A stretch of DNA of 37,577 nt from Mycobacterium sp. 1465703.0 (GCF_001672975.1 NZ_LZKU01000283.1:1-37577), one strand, 5' to 3'. Counted from the stretch's first letter, positions 23,343 through 32,405 are shown. Notes: generated by a model from the sequence alone, not told the origin. A program made the numbers and translations.

Positions 23343-24281
23343 ATGAGTAACCTGGATCACAGACCGGCGCGGGTGCGCGCTCAAGCGCAGCGGCATGCCA
23401 AAGAAGCTCGCGCGGCAATGGAAGAACGACGCAGCGATCACAGCGGCGGGCTGAGCGGCTGGGTGGCCGAGCGCGCCGCCAACTGGGACCTGTCCGGCCA
23501 GGACGAAACCACCCTGCAGCGCCAGAAATATCTGTGGAATGTGCTGGTGGACTATTGGTTTCGCATGGAGATCGACGGGTGGGAAAACATTCCAGAGTCC
23601 CCACCGGCACTACTGATCGGGATTCACTCCGGAGCGCCATTCGTCTGGGACGCCTGGACCGTCGGTCTGCAATGGTGGCGGCGGTTCGGACAGGCCCGTG
23701 CCCTGCATGGCACGGCTCATGACGCGTTGATGGCAATTCCCTTGTTCGGGCGCTATTTCCGATCGATGGGCGTACTGCCCGCGGCCCCCGACGCGATCGC
23801 CACCGCATTGGCGGAAGGGCGCGACGTGGCGCTGTGGCCCGGTGGCGAGGTGGACTCGCTGCGCCCGTGGACCGAGCGCGATCAGGCGAACTTGGCCGGA
23901 CGGACCGGCTTCGTCAAGATGGCGATTCGGGCTGGGGTACCGATCGTGCCTATCGCCACCGTCGGCGGCGCCGACGCGATGCCGGTGCTGATCCGCGGCG
24001 ACCGGCTGTCGAAAGCCCTTCGGCTGGACCGCATCCTGCGGCTCAAGGTATTCCCGCTGGCGGTCTCGTTGCCGTGGGGCATCGCACCGGCGGCGCTGCC
24101 ACAGCTGCCGCTACCGGCCAAGATCAGAACGCGGTTCATGCCCGCCGTTGAACTCGACAACGATCCCGCACGAGCGGAAGACGACCAATACGTCGACCGC
24201 AAGTACCACGAGGTGCAAGATGCCATCCAGGAAGGAATGGATGCGCTGGCGCGCAAGCGCGCGTTCCCGCTCTTTGGCTGA
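23343..24281 (+). CDS. lysophospholipid/glycerolipid acyltransferase-like protein
   Basis: Protein of 312 residues related to the mycobacterial PlsC/DAGAT-like acyltransferases. The catalytic-block histidine is probably in GIHSGAPFVWDAW, although the spacing to Asp (H-x7-D) differs from the classic HxxxxD. The block-III-like motif is LAEGRDVALWPGGEVDS and the block IV equivalent is GVPIVPIATVGGADA. It would transfer an acyl chain to a glycerolipid or related acceptor at the membrane. The N-terminal 60 residues are charged and helical. The start ATG has no strong ribosome site. Substrate unknown. Confidence 0.78.
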   Translation: MSNLDHRPARVRAQAQRHAKEARAAMEERRSDHSGGLSGWVAERAANWDLSGQDETTLQRQKYLWNVLVDYWFRMEIDGWENIPESPPALLIGIHSGAPFVWDAWTVGLQWWRRFGQARALHGTAHDALMAIPLFGRYFRSMGVLPAAPDAIATALAEGRDVALWPGGEVDSLRPWTERDQANLAGRTGFVKMAIRAGVPIVPIATVGGADAMPVLIRGDRLSKALRLDRILRLKVFPLAVSLPWGIAPAALPQLPLPAKIRTRFMPAVELDNDPARAEDDQYVDRKYHEVQDAIQEGMDALARKRAFPLFG

Positions 24282-24312
24282 CCGGGCATCAAAAGTATTG
24301 CGCTCAGGGTGA

Positions 24313-25074
24313 TTAGGATTTAGACGCTTCCGGGTTCATCGGACCCGGCGCGGGCGCTGTGGCCGAGGTCCAGATCGGGGTCAGCGTCGACTCCTCGACG
24401 CGCCACTCCGGTTGCGGTGGCGTGGGCGCGCGGTAACCGACACCCCGGACGGTGTCGACCATGAACTGGTACCGGGTGCCGAGCTTGGCACGCAGCCGCC
24501 GGATGTGGACGTCGACGGTACGCCTCTTGCCGCTACTGTCATGGCCCCATGCCTCTTGCATCAGCCGGGTCCGGGTGAACGCCTGACCGGCATGTCGCAC
24601 AAGGAAATTCAGCAATCTGAACTCGGTGACTGTCAGGCTCAGCTCATGTCCGTCCAGTGACGCCGTGAAACTTGCCGGGTGCAGCAGCAGCTCCCCGAAT
24701 TTCAGCGTGCCTTCGACTACGCTACGTCGCCGGCCGATTGCCAGTCGCAGCCGCGCATACAACTCTTCGGCGCCGGTGCCGGGCAACATCACGTCGTCGA
24801 AATTGCAATCGACGCCGACCGCCGCGCAATCCGCCGGTGCGACCAGGGCCACCACGGCAGTGCCGGGATGGTCGGTCGTCAGACGGTGGCTGAGCGCCTG
24901 AGCTGCCGTCACGTTGCTGCGCGCGTCGATGATCGCTACGTCGGCTGAGTCGTCCTGCCTGTTGGCGTGGGCGCTCAGCGTGACGCGGCGCATCGGTTCG
25001 GCAAACGTGGCGAGATCCGGTAGGACAGATTCGAAATCGTCCTCATCGGTAAGCATCAGCACGTTCAACGACAT
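24313..25074 (-). CDS. orphan OmpR/GlnR-type response regulator (Rv2884-like)
   Basis: Protein of 253 residues, almost the length of Rv2884, which occupies the same place before pyrH. The receiver-like domain (residues 1-115) keeps the aspartate in AIIDAR but lacks the usual lysine near DDVMLPGTG, as in the phosphorylation-independent GlnR type. The C-terminal winged helix reads LSLTVTEFRLLNFLVRHAGQAFTRTRLMQEAWG and RRTVDVHIRRLRAKLG, ending VRGVGYR. No histidine kinase lies nearby. The start ATG 25074 has GTTGGAG upstream; ATG 25119 is less likely. Targets unknown. Confidence 0.88.
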   Translation of the reverse strand: MSLNVLMLTDEDDFESVLPDLATFAEPMRRVTLSAHANRQDDSADVAIIDARSNVTAAQALSHRLTTDHPGTAVVALVAPADCAAVGVDCNFDDVMLPGTGAEELYARLRLAIGRRRSVVEGTLKFGELLLHPASFTASLDGHELSLTVTEFRLLNFLVRHAGQAFTRTRLMQEAWGHDSSGKRRTVDVHIRRLRAKLGTRYQFMVDTVRGVGYRAPTPPQPEWRVEESTLTPIWTSATAPAPGPMNPEASKS

Positions 25075-25221
25075 CTCCAACCCTTGTGACGTCCCGGTTC
25101 CCCCCCGGTCCATAGGCACCTCGCCGGAGATGTCTTACAGCGCTACGTTCGAATACCCGCCCAGCTGAAAACTATGCACACTCCAAGCGGTGCACCAGTC
25201 GGCTCGACCGCGAGAAAGGCA

Positions 25222-25255
25222 ATGGGCCCGGCCCGTTTTCACGGACCGGACCCAT
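25222..25255 (-). terminator. terminator hairpin for the CsbD-like gene
   Basis: A 14-bp stem with a 6-base loop starts 14 bases after the stop of the minus-strand CsbD-like gene. On the plus strand it has two C/A mismatches, but on the minus-strand RNA these are U-G wobbles, so the stem is fully paired only in the direction of that gene. Confidence 0.65.
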
Positions 25256-25268
25256 GCTTTAAGGCGTG

Positions 25269-25508
25269 CTACTGGTTCGACTTCTGGCGCTCTTCAGCGG
25301 CCTTGGCACCGCCGCGCGCGGACTCGGCTTCGGCTTCCTTCTTCGCTGCGTCGCGCTGCGCCTCGGCCTTGTCTTGCTGAGCCTGCCCCTCACGGGTCAG
25401 GTCATCGCGACCGGCCACCGCGCCCACGGCCTCCTTGGCCTTTCCTTTGGCGTCCTCGACGACGCCCTTCACAGCTTCGGCAGGTCCTGACTTGTTTTCT
25501 TCAGCCAT
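25269..25508 (-). CDS. CsbD-like / microaggregate-binding-protein-like stress protein
   Basis: Hydrophilic protein of 79 residues. The CsbD pattern is seen as KGVVEDAKGKAKEAVGAVAG, DDLTREGQAQQDKAEAQRD, followed by a charged coiled tail. CsbD-like proteins are small general-stress proteins of unknown mechanism. The start ATG 25508 has GAGGAGG upstream. It has its own terminator. It shares a divergent promoter region with pyrH. Confidence 0.85.
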   Translation of the reverse strand: MAEENKSGPAEAVKGVVEDAKGKAKEAVGAVAGRDDLTREGQAQQDKAEAQRDAAKKEAEAESARGGAKAAEERQKSNQ

Positions 25509-25839
25509 GGAAGTGTTCCTCCTCGTTGGCGTACTTTGAGCGGGCCCACTCGACTGCGAGCGAATCCCTGCATACGGCGAGGCCCGGTCCTTATTGCTTA
25601 AGACCGCGTATTCCACCGCGTTGTGCCGGATTCCCATGCCGCTGCGCGCTCAAACGCGCCCCGAGAAACCGCTGAAGTGTCGGCCTATTCCGGGACGGCG
25701 AGGCTCGAAAATTGGCTCGGCGCGCCAACTATGCGCATAATGCACCCCGCCGACGCCGCATTGTGCTGCGATGAGGCAGGATGTGAAATGCCGTTCCGGA
25801 CGAGGTCGTCCGGGATGGCACTCTCATGCGAGGAGTCTG
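25509..25839. promoter_or_regulatory. divergent promoter region of the CsbD-like gene and pyrH
   Basis: A gap of 331 bases without a convincing gene. TTGGCT (25712-25717), 18 bases, CATAAT (25736-25741) is a fair SigA-type promoter for pyrH, giving a leader near 90 bases. On the minus strand no clear SigF box is seen for the CsbD-like gene. Nothing else stands out. Confidence 0.5.
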
Positions 25840-26673
25840 ATGACGGAGCCCAGGGAGCCCCAAGTCGCCGATTCGGCGGCTCGGAGGCCGGAGGCGGCAA
25901 ACACCAGCAACGGCGTTTCGGCATCCGCGCCGGAAGACGGACTGCACTCGGACCAGTCGCTGGCTCGGGCCAAGTATTCGCGAGTGCTGCTCAAGCTCGG
26001 CGGCGAGATGTTCGGTGGCGGCCAGGTCGGGCTCGATCCCGATGTCGTGGCGCGAGTGGCGCGACAGATCGCCGAGGTGGTCCGCGGCGGCGTCCAGGTC
26101 GCCGTGGTGATCGGCGGCGGCAACTTCTTTCGGGGAGCGCAGCTTCAGCAGCGCGGCATGGAACGCACGCGTTCTGACTACATGGGCATGCTGGGCACCG
26201 TCATGAATAGCCTGGCGCTGCAAGACTTCCTGGAGAAGGAAGGCATTGTCACCCGGGTCCAGACCGCGATCACCATGGGACAGGTCGCCGAGCCCTACCT
26301 ACCGTTACGAGCGGTACGCCACTTGGAAAAAGGGCGGGTGGTGATTTTCGGTGCCGGCATGGGGCTGCCCTACTTCTCCACCGACACCACCGCCGCGCAG
26401 CGTGCCCTGGAGATCGGCGCCGAGGTGGTTTTGATGGCCAAGGCCGTCGACGGTGTGTTCTCCGCGGATCCGCGGCACCATCCCGACGCCGAGTTGATCG
26501 CAGCGATCAGTCACCGCGAGGTCATCGACCGTGGGCTACGAGTGGCCGATGCCACGGCGTTCAGCCTGTGCATGGACAATGGCATGCCGATCCTGGTGTT
26601 CAACCTGCTGACCAATGGCAATATCGCCCGGGCGGTCGCTGGTGAGAAGATCGGGACGCTGGTCACCACCTGA
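25840..26673 (+). CDS. pyrH: UMP kinase
   Basis: Bacterial UMP kinase of 277 residues, which phosphorylates UMP to UDP with ATP as a hexamer; unrelated to eukaryotic UMP kinases. Typical segments are VLLKLGGEMFGGG, VVIGGGNFFRG, RSDYMGMLGTVMN, and AKAVDGVFSADPR. The N-terminal arm (residues 1-44) is polar and slightly longer than in M. tuberculosis. ATG 25840 follows GCGAGGAG. frr follows 14 bases later, the conserved pyrH-frr pair. Confidence 0.97.
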   Translation: MTEPREPQVADSAARRPEAANTSNGVSASAPEDGLHSDQSLARAKYSRVLLKLGGEMFGGGQVGLDPDVVARVARQIAEVVRGGVQVAVVIGGGNFFRGAQLQQRGMERTRSDYMGMLGTVMNSLALQDFLEKEGIVTRVQTAITMGQVAEPYLPLRAVRHLEKGRVVIFGAGMGLPYFSTDTTAAQRALEIGAEVVLMAKAVDGVFSADPRHHPDAELIAAISHREVIDRGLRVADATAFSLCMDNGMPILVFNLLTNGNIARAVAGEKIGTLVTT

Positions 26674-26687
26674 GGAGGACGGCGCAA

Positions 26688-27245
26688 ATGATTGACGAGG
26701 CTCTCTTCGACGCGGAAGAGAAAATGGAGAAGGCCGTCGCGGTTGCCCGCGACGACTTGTCGACCATCCGAACCGGGCGTGCCAACCCCGGCATGTTCTC
26801 CCGGATCGTGATCGACTACTACGGCACGGCCACCCCTATCACCCAACTGGCCAGCATCAACGTGCCCGAAGCGCGCCTTGTCGTGATCAAGCCCTACGAA
26901 GCCAGTCAGGTGGGCGCGATCGAGACGGCGATCCGCAACTCCGACCTGGGCGTCAACCCCACTAACGACGGCACCCTGATCCGCGTGGCGGTGCCGCAAC
27001 TGACCGAGGAACGCCGCCGGGAATTGGTCAAGCAGGCCAAGGGCAAGGGCGAGGACGCCAAGGTCTCGGTCCGCAACATCCGCCGCAAGGCGATGGAGGA
27101 GCTGCACCGCATCCGTAAGGACGGCGAGGCCGGCGAGGATGAGGTCGGCCGGGCCGAAAAGGACCTGGACAAAACCACCCACCAGTACGTCACTCAGATC
27201 GAAGAGCTGGTCAAGCACAAAGAAGGCGAACTGCTGGAGGTCTAG
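26688..27245 (+). CDS. frr: ribosome recycling factor
   Basis: RRF of 185 residues, the usual mycobacterial length. With EF-G it splits the post-termination ribosome. The signature RTGRANPGMFSRIVIDYYG and the C-terminal VRNIRRKAMEELHRIRKDG are intact. Part of the pyrH-frr-cdsA operon; ATG 26688 has GAGGA 12 bases upstream. Confidence 0.98.
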   Translation: MIDEALFDAEEKMEKAVAVARDDLSTIRTGRANPGMFSRIVIDYYGTATPITQLASINVPEARLVVIKPYEASQVGAIETAIRNSDLGVNPTNDGTLIRVAVPQLTEERRRELVKQAKGKGEDAKVSVRNIRRKAMEELHRIRKDGEAGEDEVGRAEKDLDKTTHQYVTQIEELVKHKEGELLEV

Positions 27246-27276
27246 CGACCACTCAGCAGCCAAGTTCATCAAGCCA

Positions 27277-28206
27277 GTGGCAACCTCAGATCCCGGCGCA
27301 GGCAAACCGCCCGACGATCCGGCGCGCGCCGCCAAGAAGACGATCGAGGAGCCGGCCAGGAAGACGTCGCGGGCCGGACGCGACCTGCGCGCCGCGATCG
27401 CGGTAGGGGCCGGAATCGGCGGCGTTCTAGTCGTGACGCTGGTCTTCGCGCCGCGCTTCTGGGTTCCCATCGTCGCCCTGGCCATCGTGGTGGCCACCCA
27501 CGAAGTGGTTCGGCGGTTGCGCGAAGCCGGATACCTCATACCGGTAATCCCGCTGCTGGCCGGGGGTCAGCTCACCGTCTGGCTGACCTGGCCGTACCAC
27601 GCCGCGGGTGCACTGGCCGGCTTCGGCGTCACCGTGGTGGTCTGCAATGTGTGGCGGCTGTTCATGCAGGACAACAGCAAACGGCCCGAGCCGTTCGCCG
27701 GCTCGCCGTCGGCGAACTATCTCCGGGACGCCTCGGCCACGGTGTTCCTGGCCGCGTGGGTGCCGCTGTTCGCGTCCTTCGGCGTGCTGCTGGTCTACCC
27801 GCACGACGGCGCCGGGCGGGTGTTCTGCCTGATGATCACCGTCGTCGCCTCCGACACCGGCGGATACGCCGTGGGGGCGCTGCTCGGCAAGCACCCGATG
27901 GTTCCGGCGATCAGCCCCAAGAAGTCCTGGGAGGGATTCGCAGGTTCCCTGGTGTTCGGAATCACAGCAGCGACGCTGACGGCGACCTTCTTGGCCGGTA
28001 AACCGTGGTGGATCGGCGCGTTGCTGGGTGTCCTGCTGGTGCTGACCAGCACGCTCGGCGATCTGGTGGAGTCGCAGGTCAAGCGCGACCTGGGCATCAA
28101 GGACATGGGCCGGCTGCTACCCGGCCATGGCGGACTGATGGATCGGCTTGACGGTGTACTGCCGTCGGCGGTCGCCGCCTGGACGGTGCTGACACTCGTT
28201 CCCTAG
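27277..28206 (+). CDS. cdsA: phosphatidate cytidylyltransferase
   Basis: CDP-diacylglycerol synthase of 309 residues, an inner-membrane protein with about eight helices. It makes CDP-diacylglycerol, the precursor of phosphatidylinositol and cardiolipin. The CDS signature is complete near the C terminus: ESQVKRDLGIKD, then LLPGHGGLMDRLDG. The N-terminal cytoplasmic arm (about 40 residues) is Ala/Lys-rich. The start GTG 27277 is chosen because the product aligns with the mycobacterial start; its ribosome site is weak, so coupling with frr is likely. Confidence 0.94.
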   Translation: MATSDPGAGKPPDDPARAAKKTIEEPARKTSRAGRDLRAAIAVGAGIGGVLVVTLVFAPRFWVPIVALAIVVATHEVVRRLREAGYLIPVIPLLAGGQLTVWLTWPYHAAGALAGFGVTVVVCNVWRLFMQDNSKRPEPFAGSPSANYLRDASATVFLAAWVPLFASFGVLLVYPHDGAGRVFCLMITVVASDTGGYAVGALLGKHPMVPAISPKKSWEGFAGSLVFGITAATLTATFLAGKPWWIGALLGVLLVLTSTLGDLVESQVKRDLGIKDMGRLLPGHGGLMDRLDGVLPSAVAAWTVLTLVP

Positions 28207-28239
28207 CCTGGCCCGAACGTGACCGATACTGGACAGGTC

Positions 28240-29340
28240 ATGGTCCAACAATTGGTTTTCTCCGAGCCACGCCCCGGCAAGCCGCCGCGCCACCTTGCCG
28301 ATCTCGACGAGGACGGCCGTGCGTCGGCCGTCGCAGAGCTGGGCTTGCCGGCGTTTCGCGCCAAGCAGCTGGCGCATCAGTACTACGGCCGGCTGATCGC
28401 CGATCCGCGACAGATGACCGATCTTCCGGCCGGATTGCGCGACACCATCGCCGAGACGATGTTCCCGATCCTGCTCAGTGTCGCCTCCGAGGTGACCTGC
28501 GATGCCGGCCAGACGCGAAAGACGTTGTGGCGGGCGCTCGATGGGGTCACCGTCGAATCGGTGCTGATGCGTTATCCGCAGCGCAACACGGTGTGCATCT
28601 CGTCGCAGGCCGGCTGCGGCATGGCGTGTCCGTTCTGCGCGACCGGCCAGGGCGGGTTGAGCCGCAACCTTTCCACCGCCGAGATCCTCGAGCAGGTGCG
28701 CGCCGCCGCCGCGGCGCTGCGCGACGACTTCGGGGACCGGCTGTCCAACGTGGTGTTCATGGGCATGGGGGAGCCGCTGGCCAACTACGCCCGCGTGGTC
28801 GCTGCGGTGCGGCGCATCATCGCCGCGCCGCCACACGGTTTCGGCATCTCGGCCCGCTCGGTGACGGTGTCCACAGTGGGCCTGGCCCCCGCCATCCGCA
28901 AACTCGCCGACGAACGGCTGGGTGTGACGTTGGCGCTGTCGTTGCACGCGCCCGACGATGAACTGCGCGACACGCTGGTGCCGGTCAACAACCGGTGGAA
29001 GATCACCGAGGCCCTCGACGCCGCGCGCTATTACGCCGACGTCACCGGCCGGCGGGTATCGGTGGAGTACGCGTTGATTCGTGACGTCAACGATCAGCCT
29101 TGGCGCGCAGACCTTTTGGGGCAGCGGCTGCATCGCGCGCTGGGACCCTTGGTGCACGTCAACCTGATTCCGCTCAACCCGACCCCCGGAAGTGAGTGGG
29201 ACGCCAGCCCCAAGGCGGTCGAGCGGGAGTTCGTCAGGCGGGTCCGCGACAAAGGGGTTTCGTGCACGGTGCGCGACACCCGCGGCCGCGAGATCAGCGC
29301 CGCGTGCGGACAGCTGGCCGCCGAAGCTCGACCCGGCTGA
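28240..29340 (+). CDS. rlmN: 23S rRNA/tRNA adenine C2-methyltransferase RlmN
   Basis: Radical SAM methyltransferase of 366 residues that methylates A2503 of 23S rRNA and A37 of some tRNAs. The 4Fe-4S motif CxxxCxxC is Cys126, Cys130, Cys133 (CGMACPFC). The two mechanistic cysteines correspond to Cys119 (TVCISSQ) and Cys356 (AACGQ). ATG 28240 is used because GGACAGG precedes it; a GTG at 28219 has no ribosome site. Here the gene is intact in one frame. It follows cdsA by 33 bases. Confidence 0.96.
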   Translation: MVQQLVFSEPRPGKPPRHLADLDEDGRASAVAELGLPAFRAKQLAHQYYGRLIADPRQMTDLPAGLRDTIAETMFPILLSVASEVTCDAGQTRKTLWRALDGVTVESVLMRYPQRNTVCISSQAGCGMACPFCATGQGGLSRNLSTAEILEQVRAAAAALRDDFGDRLSNVVFMGMGEPLANYARVVAAVRRIIAAPPHGFGISARSVTVSTVGLAPAIRKLADERLGVTLALSLHAPDDELRDTLVPVNNRWKITEALDAARYYADVTGRRVSVEYALIRDVNDQPWRADLLGQRLHRALGPLVHVNLIPLNPTPGSEWDASPKAVEREFVRRVRDKGVSCTVRDTRGREISAACGQLAAEARPG

Positions 29341-29400
29341 TGAACCGCAGGCACAGCTGTTCCGTCGAGTAAGGCATAACTCCAGCAAATGAGGTGTGCA

Positions 29401-29907
29401 ATGACTATCCGCTTGTCGGCGCTGTGCAAAGTATGGGCCACGGTGCTGATCGCCATCACGGTGATACTTGGCGTCAGCGCGCCACGCGCGGTGGCCGCTG
29501 ACGACCGGCTGCAATTCACCGGGACGACCCTGAGCGGTGCTCCGTTCAACGGCGCCAGTTTGCAGGGCAAGCCCGCCGTGCTGTGGTTCTGGGCGCCGTT
29601 CTGCCCGTTCTGCAACGCAGAGGCCCCCGGTGTCAACCAGGTCGCGGCGGCCAATCCCGGTGTCACCTTCGTCGGTATCGCCGGGCACTCGGATGTCGGC
29701 GCGGAACAGACCTTCGTGTCCAAATACGGCCTGAATTTCACCAATCTCAACGACGCTGACGGGTCCCTCTGGGCGCGCTACAACGTTCCCTGGCAACCGG
29801 CCTACGTGTTCTACCGGGCCGACGGCAGCTCGACGTTCGTCAACAACCCGACCTCGGCGATGTCGCAGCAGGAGCTCGCCGACCGCGTGTCGGCCCTGAG
29901 GTCCTGA
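29401..29907 (+). CDS. mpt53: secreted thioredoxin-like protein MPT53
   Basis: DsbE/TlpA-like secreted protein of 168 residues. A signal peptide (residues 1-33, ending AVAA) precedes a thioredoxin fold with the redox motif CPFC, Cys68 and Cys71. The cis-proline is in VPWQPAYVF. In M. tuberculosis the region before the motif is WTPW; here it is WAPF, a change next to the active site. MPT53 is known to oxidise exported proteins. ATG 29401 has a GAGGTG ribosome site. The ccdA-like gene starts five bases after its stop, an electron-transfer pair. Confidence 0.94.
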   Translation: MTIRLSALCKVWATVLIAITVILGVSAPRAVAADDRLQFTGTTLSGAPFNGASLQGKPAVLWFWAPFCPFCNAEAPGVNQVAAANPGVTFVGIAGHSDVGAEQTFVSKYGLNFTNLNDADGSLWARYNVPWQPAYVFYRADGSSTFVNNPTSAMSQQELADRVSALRS

Positions 29908-29912
29908 TTGTC

Positions 29913-30776
29913 GTGGACCAGGGTCTGGTCGGCTTGGCGTTCGCCGCCGGATTGGTGGCCGCGCTGAACCCCTGTGGGTTTGCCATGCTGCCGGCCTACC
30001 TGCTGCTGGTGGTGCGCGGGCAGCAAGCCGGCCCGCAGGCGTCGGCGAGGCTGACCGCGGCCGCGCGGGCGTTGGTGGCCACCGCCGGGATGGCGCTCGG
30101 CTTCCTGACGGTGTTCGGCGTGTTCGGCGCGCTGACCGTATCGGCGGCCACCACCGTGCAGCGGTATCTGCCGTACGCCACCGTGGTCATCGGCGTGGTG
30201 CTGATAGCGCTCGGGGTTTGGCTGCTCTCCGGCCGAGAGCTGTCGGCCCTGACTCCGCGGCCGGTGGGCCCGCGTTGGGCTCCTACGGTGCGGCTGGGCT
30301 CCATGTACGGATATGGCATCAGCTACGCGATCGCTTCGTTGTCGTGCACCATCGGGCCGTTCCTGGCCGTCACCGCCGCCGGTCTGCGCGGTGGGTCGAT
30401 CGTCTCGGGGCTGGCCATCTACCTCGCCTACAGTGCGGGGCTGACCTTGGTCGTCGGGGTGCTCGCGGTCGCCGCGGCGACGGCAAGTTCAGCGGTGGTG
30501 GACCGGCTGCGGCGCATCCTGCCGTTGGTGAACCGGATCGGTGGCGCGCTGCTGGTGCTGGTCGGGTTGTATGTCGCCTACTACGGCAGCTACGAGGTGC
30601 GCCTGTTCGGCCCGAACGGGAACCCGCGGGACGCGGTGATCACCGCGGCCGGGCGGCTGCAGGGCTCGGTGGCCGGCTGGGTGCACCAACACGGGATATG
30701 GCCGTGGGTGGCGGCCGTCGTCGCGTTAGCGATCGTCTTGATCGGCGGTGCCAGGCATCGCCGGGCGCAACGCTAG
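29913..30776 (+). CDS. CcdA/DsbD-type thiol-disulfide membrane protein
   Basis: Integral membrane protein of 287 residues, the length of Rv2877c. It carries the two CcdA cysteines in their helix motifs, Cys21 in LNPCGFAMLP and Cys145 in SLSCTIGPFL, and about seven hydrophobic helices. It passes electrons from cytoplasmic thioredoxin across the membrane, most likely to the MPT53 protein encoded directly upstream. Start GTG 29913. Confidence 0.93.
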   Translation: MDQGLVGLAFAAGLVAALNPCGFAMLPAYLLLVVRGQQAGPQASARLTAAARALVATAGMALGFLTVFGVFGALTVSAATTVQRYLPYATVVIGVVLIALGVWLLSGRELSALTPRPVGPRWAPTVRLGSMYGYGISYAIASLSCTIGPFLAVTAAGLRGGSIVSGLAIYLAYSAGLTLVVGVLAVAAATASSAVVDRLRRILPLVNRIGGALLVLVGLYVAYYGSYEVRLFGPNGNPRDAVITAAGRLQGSVAGWVHQHGIWPWVAAVVALAIVLIGGARHRRAQR

Positions 30777-30785
30777 GGGTGACGG

Positions 30786-31097
30786 CTACCTGATCCAGCC
30801 GCGGCGGCGGCCCCACAGGTCGCGGATCAGGAAGACGAGGATCAGCGCCGCGAACCCGATCAAAAACCAGTTCTCGATGTGGCCGACGTGGTTGCCGCGC
30901 AGCATCGCCAGCAGGAATCCGAAGCCGATCAGGCCGGTAATGTGCCAGGTCCGGTGGTTGATCCTGCTCCAACCCCACGCTGCCGACGGCACCTCGACGG
31001 TGTCGACGCCGGTGAAGTGCTCCACCTCGGTACTGGCCACGGCGAAATCCCCTTCGGATCGGATTGGCTTGTCCAACCCAAATTCTGGCACACCCAC
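30786..31097 (-). CDS. small two-helix membrane protein (Rv2876-like)
   Basis: Protein of about 103 residues with a conserved N-terminal part (FAVASTEVEHFTGVDTVEVP) and two transmembrane helices (HITGLIGFGFLLAMLRGN; NWFLIGFAALILVFLIRDLWGRRRGW). It resembles Rv2876, a conserved membrane protein of unknown function at the same locus. The start is uncertain: GTG 31097 gives the M. tuberculosis-like length; GTG 31091 is also possible. Divergent from dxr, convergent with the ccdA-like gene. Confidence 0.78.
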   Translation of the reverse strand: MGVPEFGLDKPIRSEGDFAVASTEVEHFTGVDTVEVPSAAWGWSRINHRTWHITGLIGFGFLLAMLRGNHVGHIENWFLIGFAALILVFLIRDLWGRRRGWIR

Positions 31098-31162
31098 CGC
31101 CAGGGCCTGCGGGGCGTGGCTGCCACGTGGCCGCGCCGATGGCCTGCGTGGGTGCCGGGCGG

Positions 31163-31168
31163 CACAAT
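31163..31168 (+). promoter_or_regulatory. candidate -10 for a leaderless dxr transcript
   Basis: CACAAT occupies -12 to -7 relative to the dxr GTG at 31175. There is no ribosome site before that GTG, which fits leaderless expression common in mycobacteria. Confidence 0.35.
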
Positions 31169-31174
31169 GAATGG

Positions 31175-32386
31175 GTGACCAACCCGACGACCGACGGGGC
31201 AACGCCAGACCGGCTGCGCGTGCTGGTGCTGGGCAGCACCGGCTCCATCGGCACTCAGGCGCTGGACGTCATCGCGGCGAACCCGGACCGGTTCGAGGTG
31301 GTCGGTCTGGCGGCGGGAGGCGCCAACCTGGACACGCTGTTGCGGCAGCGCGCCGAAACCGGTGTGACCAACATCGCGGTCGCCGACGAGCGCGCGGCCC
31401 AGCGGGCCGGTGACATCCCCTTTCACGGACCCGAAGCGGCCACCCGACTGGTCGAGGAGACCGAGGCCGACGTCGTGCTCAACGCGCTGGTGGGGGCGCT
31501 GGGTCTGCGGCCGACGCTGGCCGCGCTGCAGTCGGGTGCCCGGCTCGCGCTGGCCAACAAGGAATCATTGATCGCCGGCGGTCCGCTGGTTCTCAAAGCG
31601 GCGCGACCCGGGCAGATCGTGCCGGTCGACTCCGAACATTCCGCGCTGGCCCAGTGCCTGCGCGGTGGAGCCCCCGACGAAGTTGCCAGGCTGGTGCTGA
31701 CCGCTTCCGGCGGCCCGTTCCGCGGCTGGACGAAAGCCCAACTCGAGGACGTCACCCCCGAGCAGGCCGGCGCCCACCCGACGTGGTCGATGGGCCCGAT
31801 GAACACGCTGAACTCCGCCTCGCTGGTCAACAAGGGGCTGGAGCTCATCGAGACCCACCTGCTGTTCGGCATCCCCTACGACCGCATCGAGGTGGTCGTG
31901 CACCCGCAGTCGATTGTTCATTCGATGGTCACCTTCGTGGACGGCTCGACCCTCGCCCAGGCCAGCCCGCCGGACATGAAGCTGCCCATCTCGCTGGCCC
32001 TGGGCTGGCCGCAGCGGGTACCCGGGGCGGCCGCCAGCTGTGACTTCAGCACCGCGTCTAGCTGGGAATTCGAGCCGCTGGACGACGCCGTCTTCCCGGC
32101 GGTCCAGTTGGCCCGGCACGCCGGGCGCACCGGCGGCTGCATGACCGCGGTCTACAACGCGGCCAACGAGGAGGCGGCGGAAGCTTTCCTGGCAGGCCGG
32201 GTCAGGTTCCCCGCGATCGTCGAAACCATCGCCGACGTGCTGCACGCCGCCGACCAATGGGCCGTTTTACCCGCTAACGTGGATGAGGTACTAGACGCCC
32301 AGCGCTGGGCACGTGAGCGGGCGCGGTCCGCAATCGCGCGAGCACAGCCCGCCAGGGTGTCGGCAAAAACTTCCGGAGTGGTGTGA
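31175..32386 (+). CDS. dxr: 1-deoxy-D-xylulose 5-phosphate reductoisomerase
   Basis: DXR of 403 residues, the second step of the MEP isoprenoid pathway and target of fosmidomycin. The NADPH motif is VLGSTGSIGTQAL. The metal and substrate region is PVDSEHSA, followed by LTASGGPFRGW and the flexible loop HPTWSMGPMNTLNSASLVNKGLE. All are complete. The start is GTG 31175, giving the same N terminus as M. tuberculosis. rip1 follows 19 bases later. In M. tuberculosis the mpt70-dipZ-mpt83 genes lie between this gene and the Rv2876 gene; here they are absent. Confidence 0.97.
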   Translation: MTNPTTDGATPDRLRVLVLGSTGSIGTQALDVIAANPDRFEVVGLAAGGANLDTLLRQRAETGVTNIAVADERAAQRAGDIPFHGPEAATRLVEETEADVVLNALVGALGLRPTLAALQSGARLALANKESLIAGGPLVLKAARPGQIVPVDSEHSALAQCLRGGAPDEVARLVLTASGGPFRGWTKAQLEDVTPEQAGAHPTWSMGPMNTLNSASLVNKGLELIETHLLFGIPYDRIEVVVHPQSIVHSMVTFVDGSTLAQASPPDMKLPISLALGWPQRVPGAAASCDFSTASSWEFEPLDDAVFPAVQLARHAGRTGGCMTAVYNAANEEAAEAFLAGRVRFPAIVETIADVLHAADQWAVLPANVDEVLDAQRWARERARSAIARAQPARVSAKTSGVV

Positions 32387-32405
32387 GAAAGGTCCTCTCA
32401 GCCTG

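Noticed and set aside
28117..29796. Minus-strand open frame of 559 codons opposite rlmN and mpt53
   Set aside because: Runs across several certain plus-strand genes with no family-like segment and no promoter or ribosome site.
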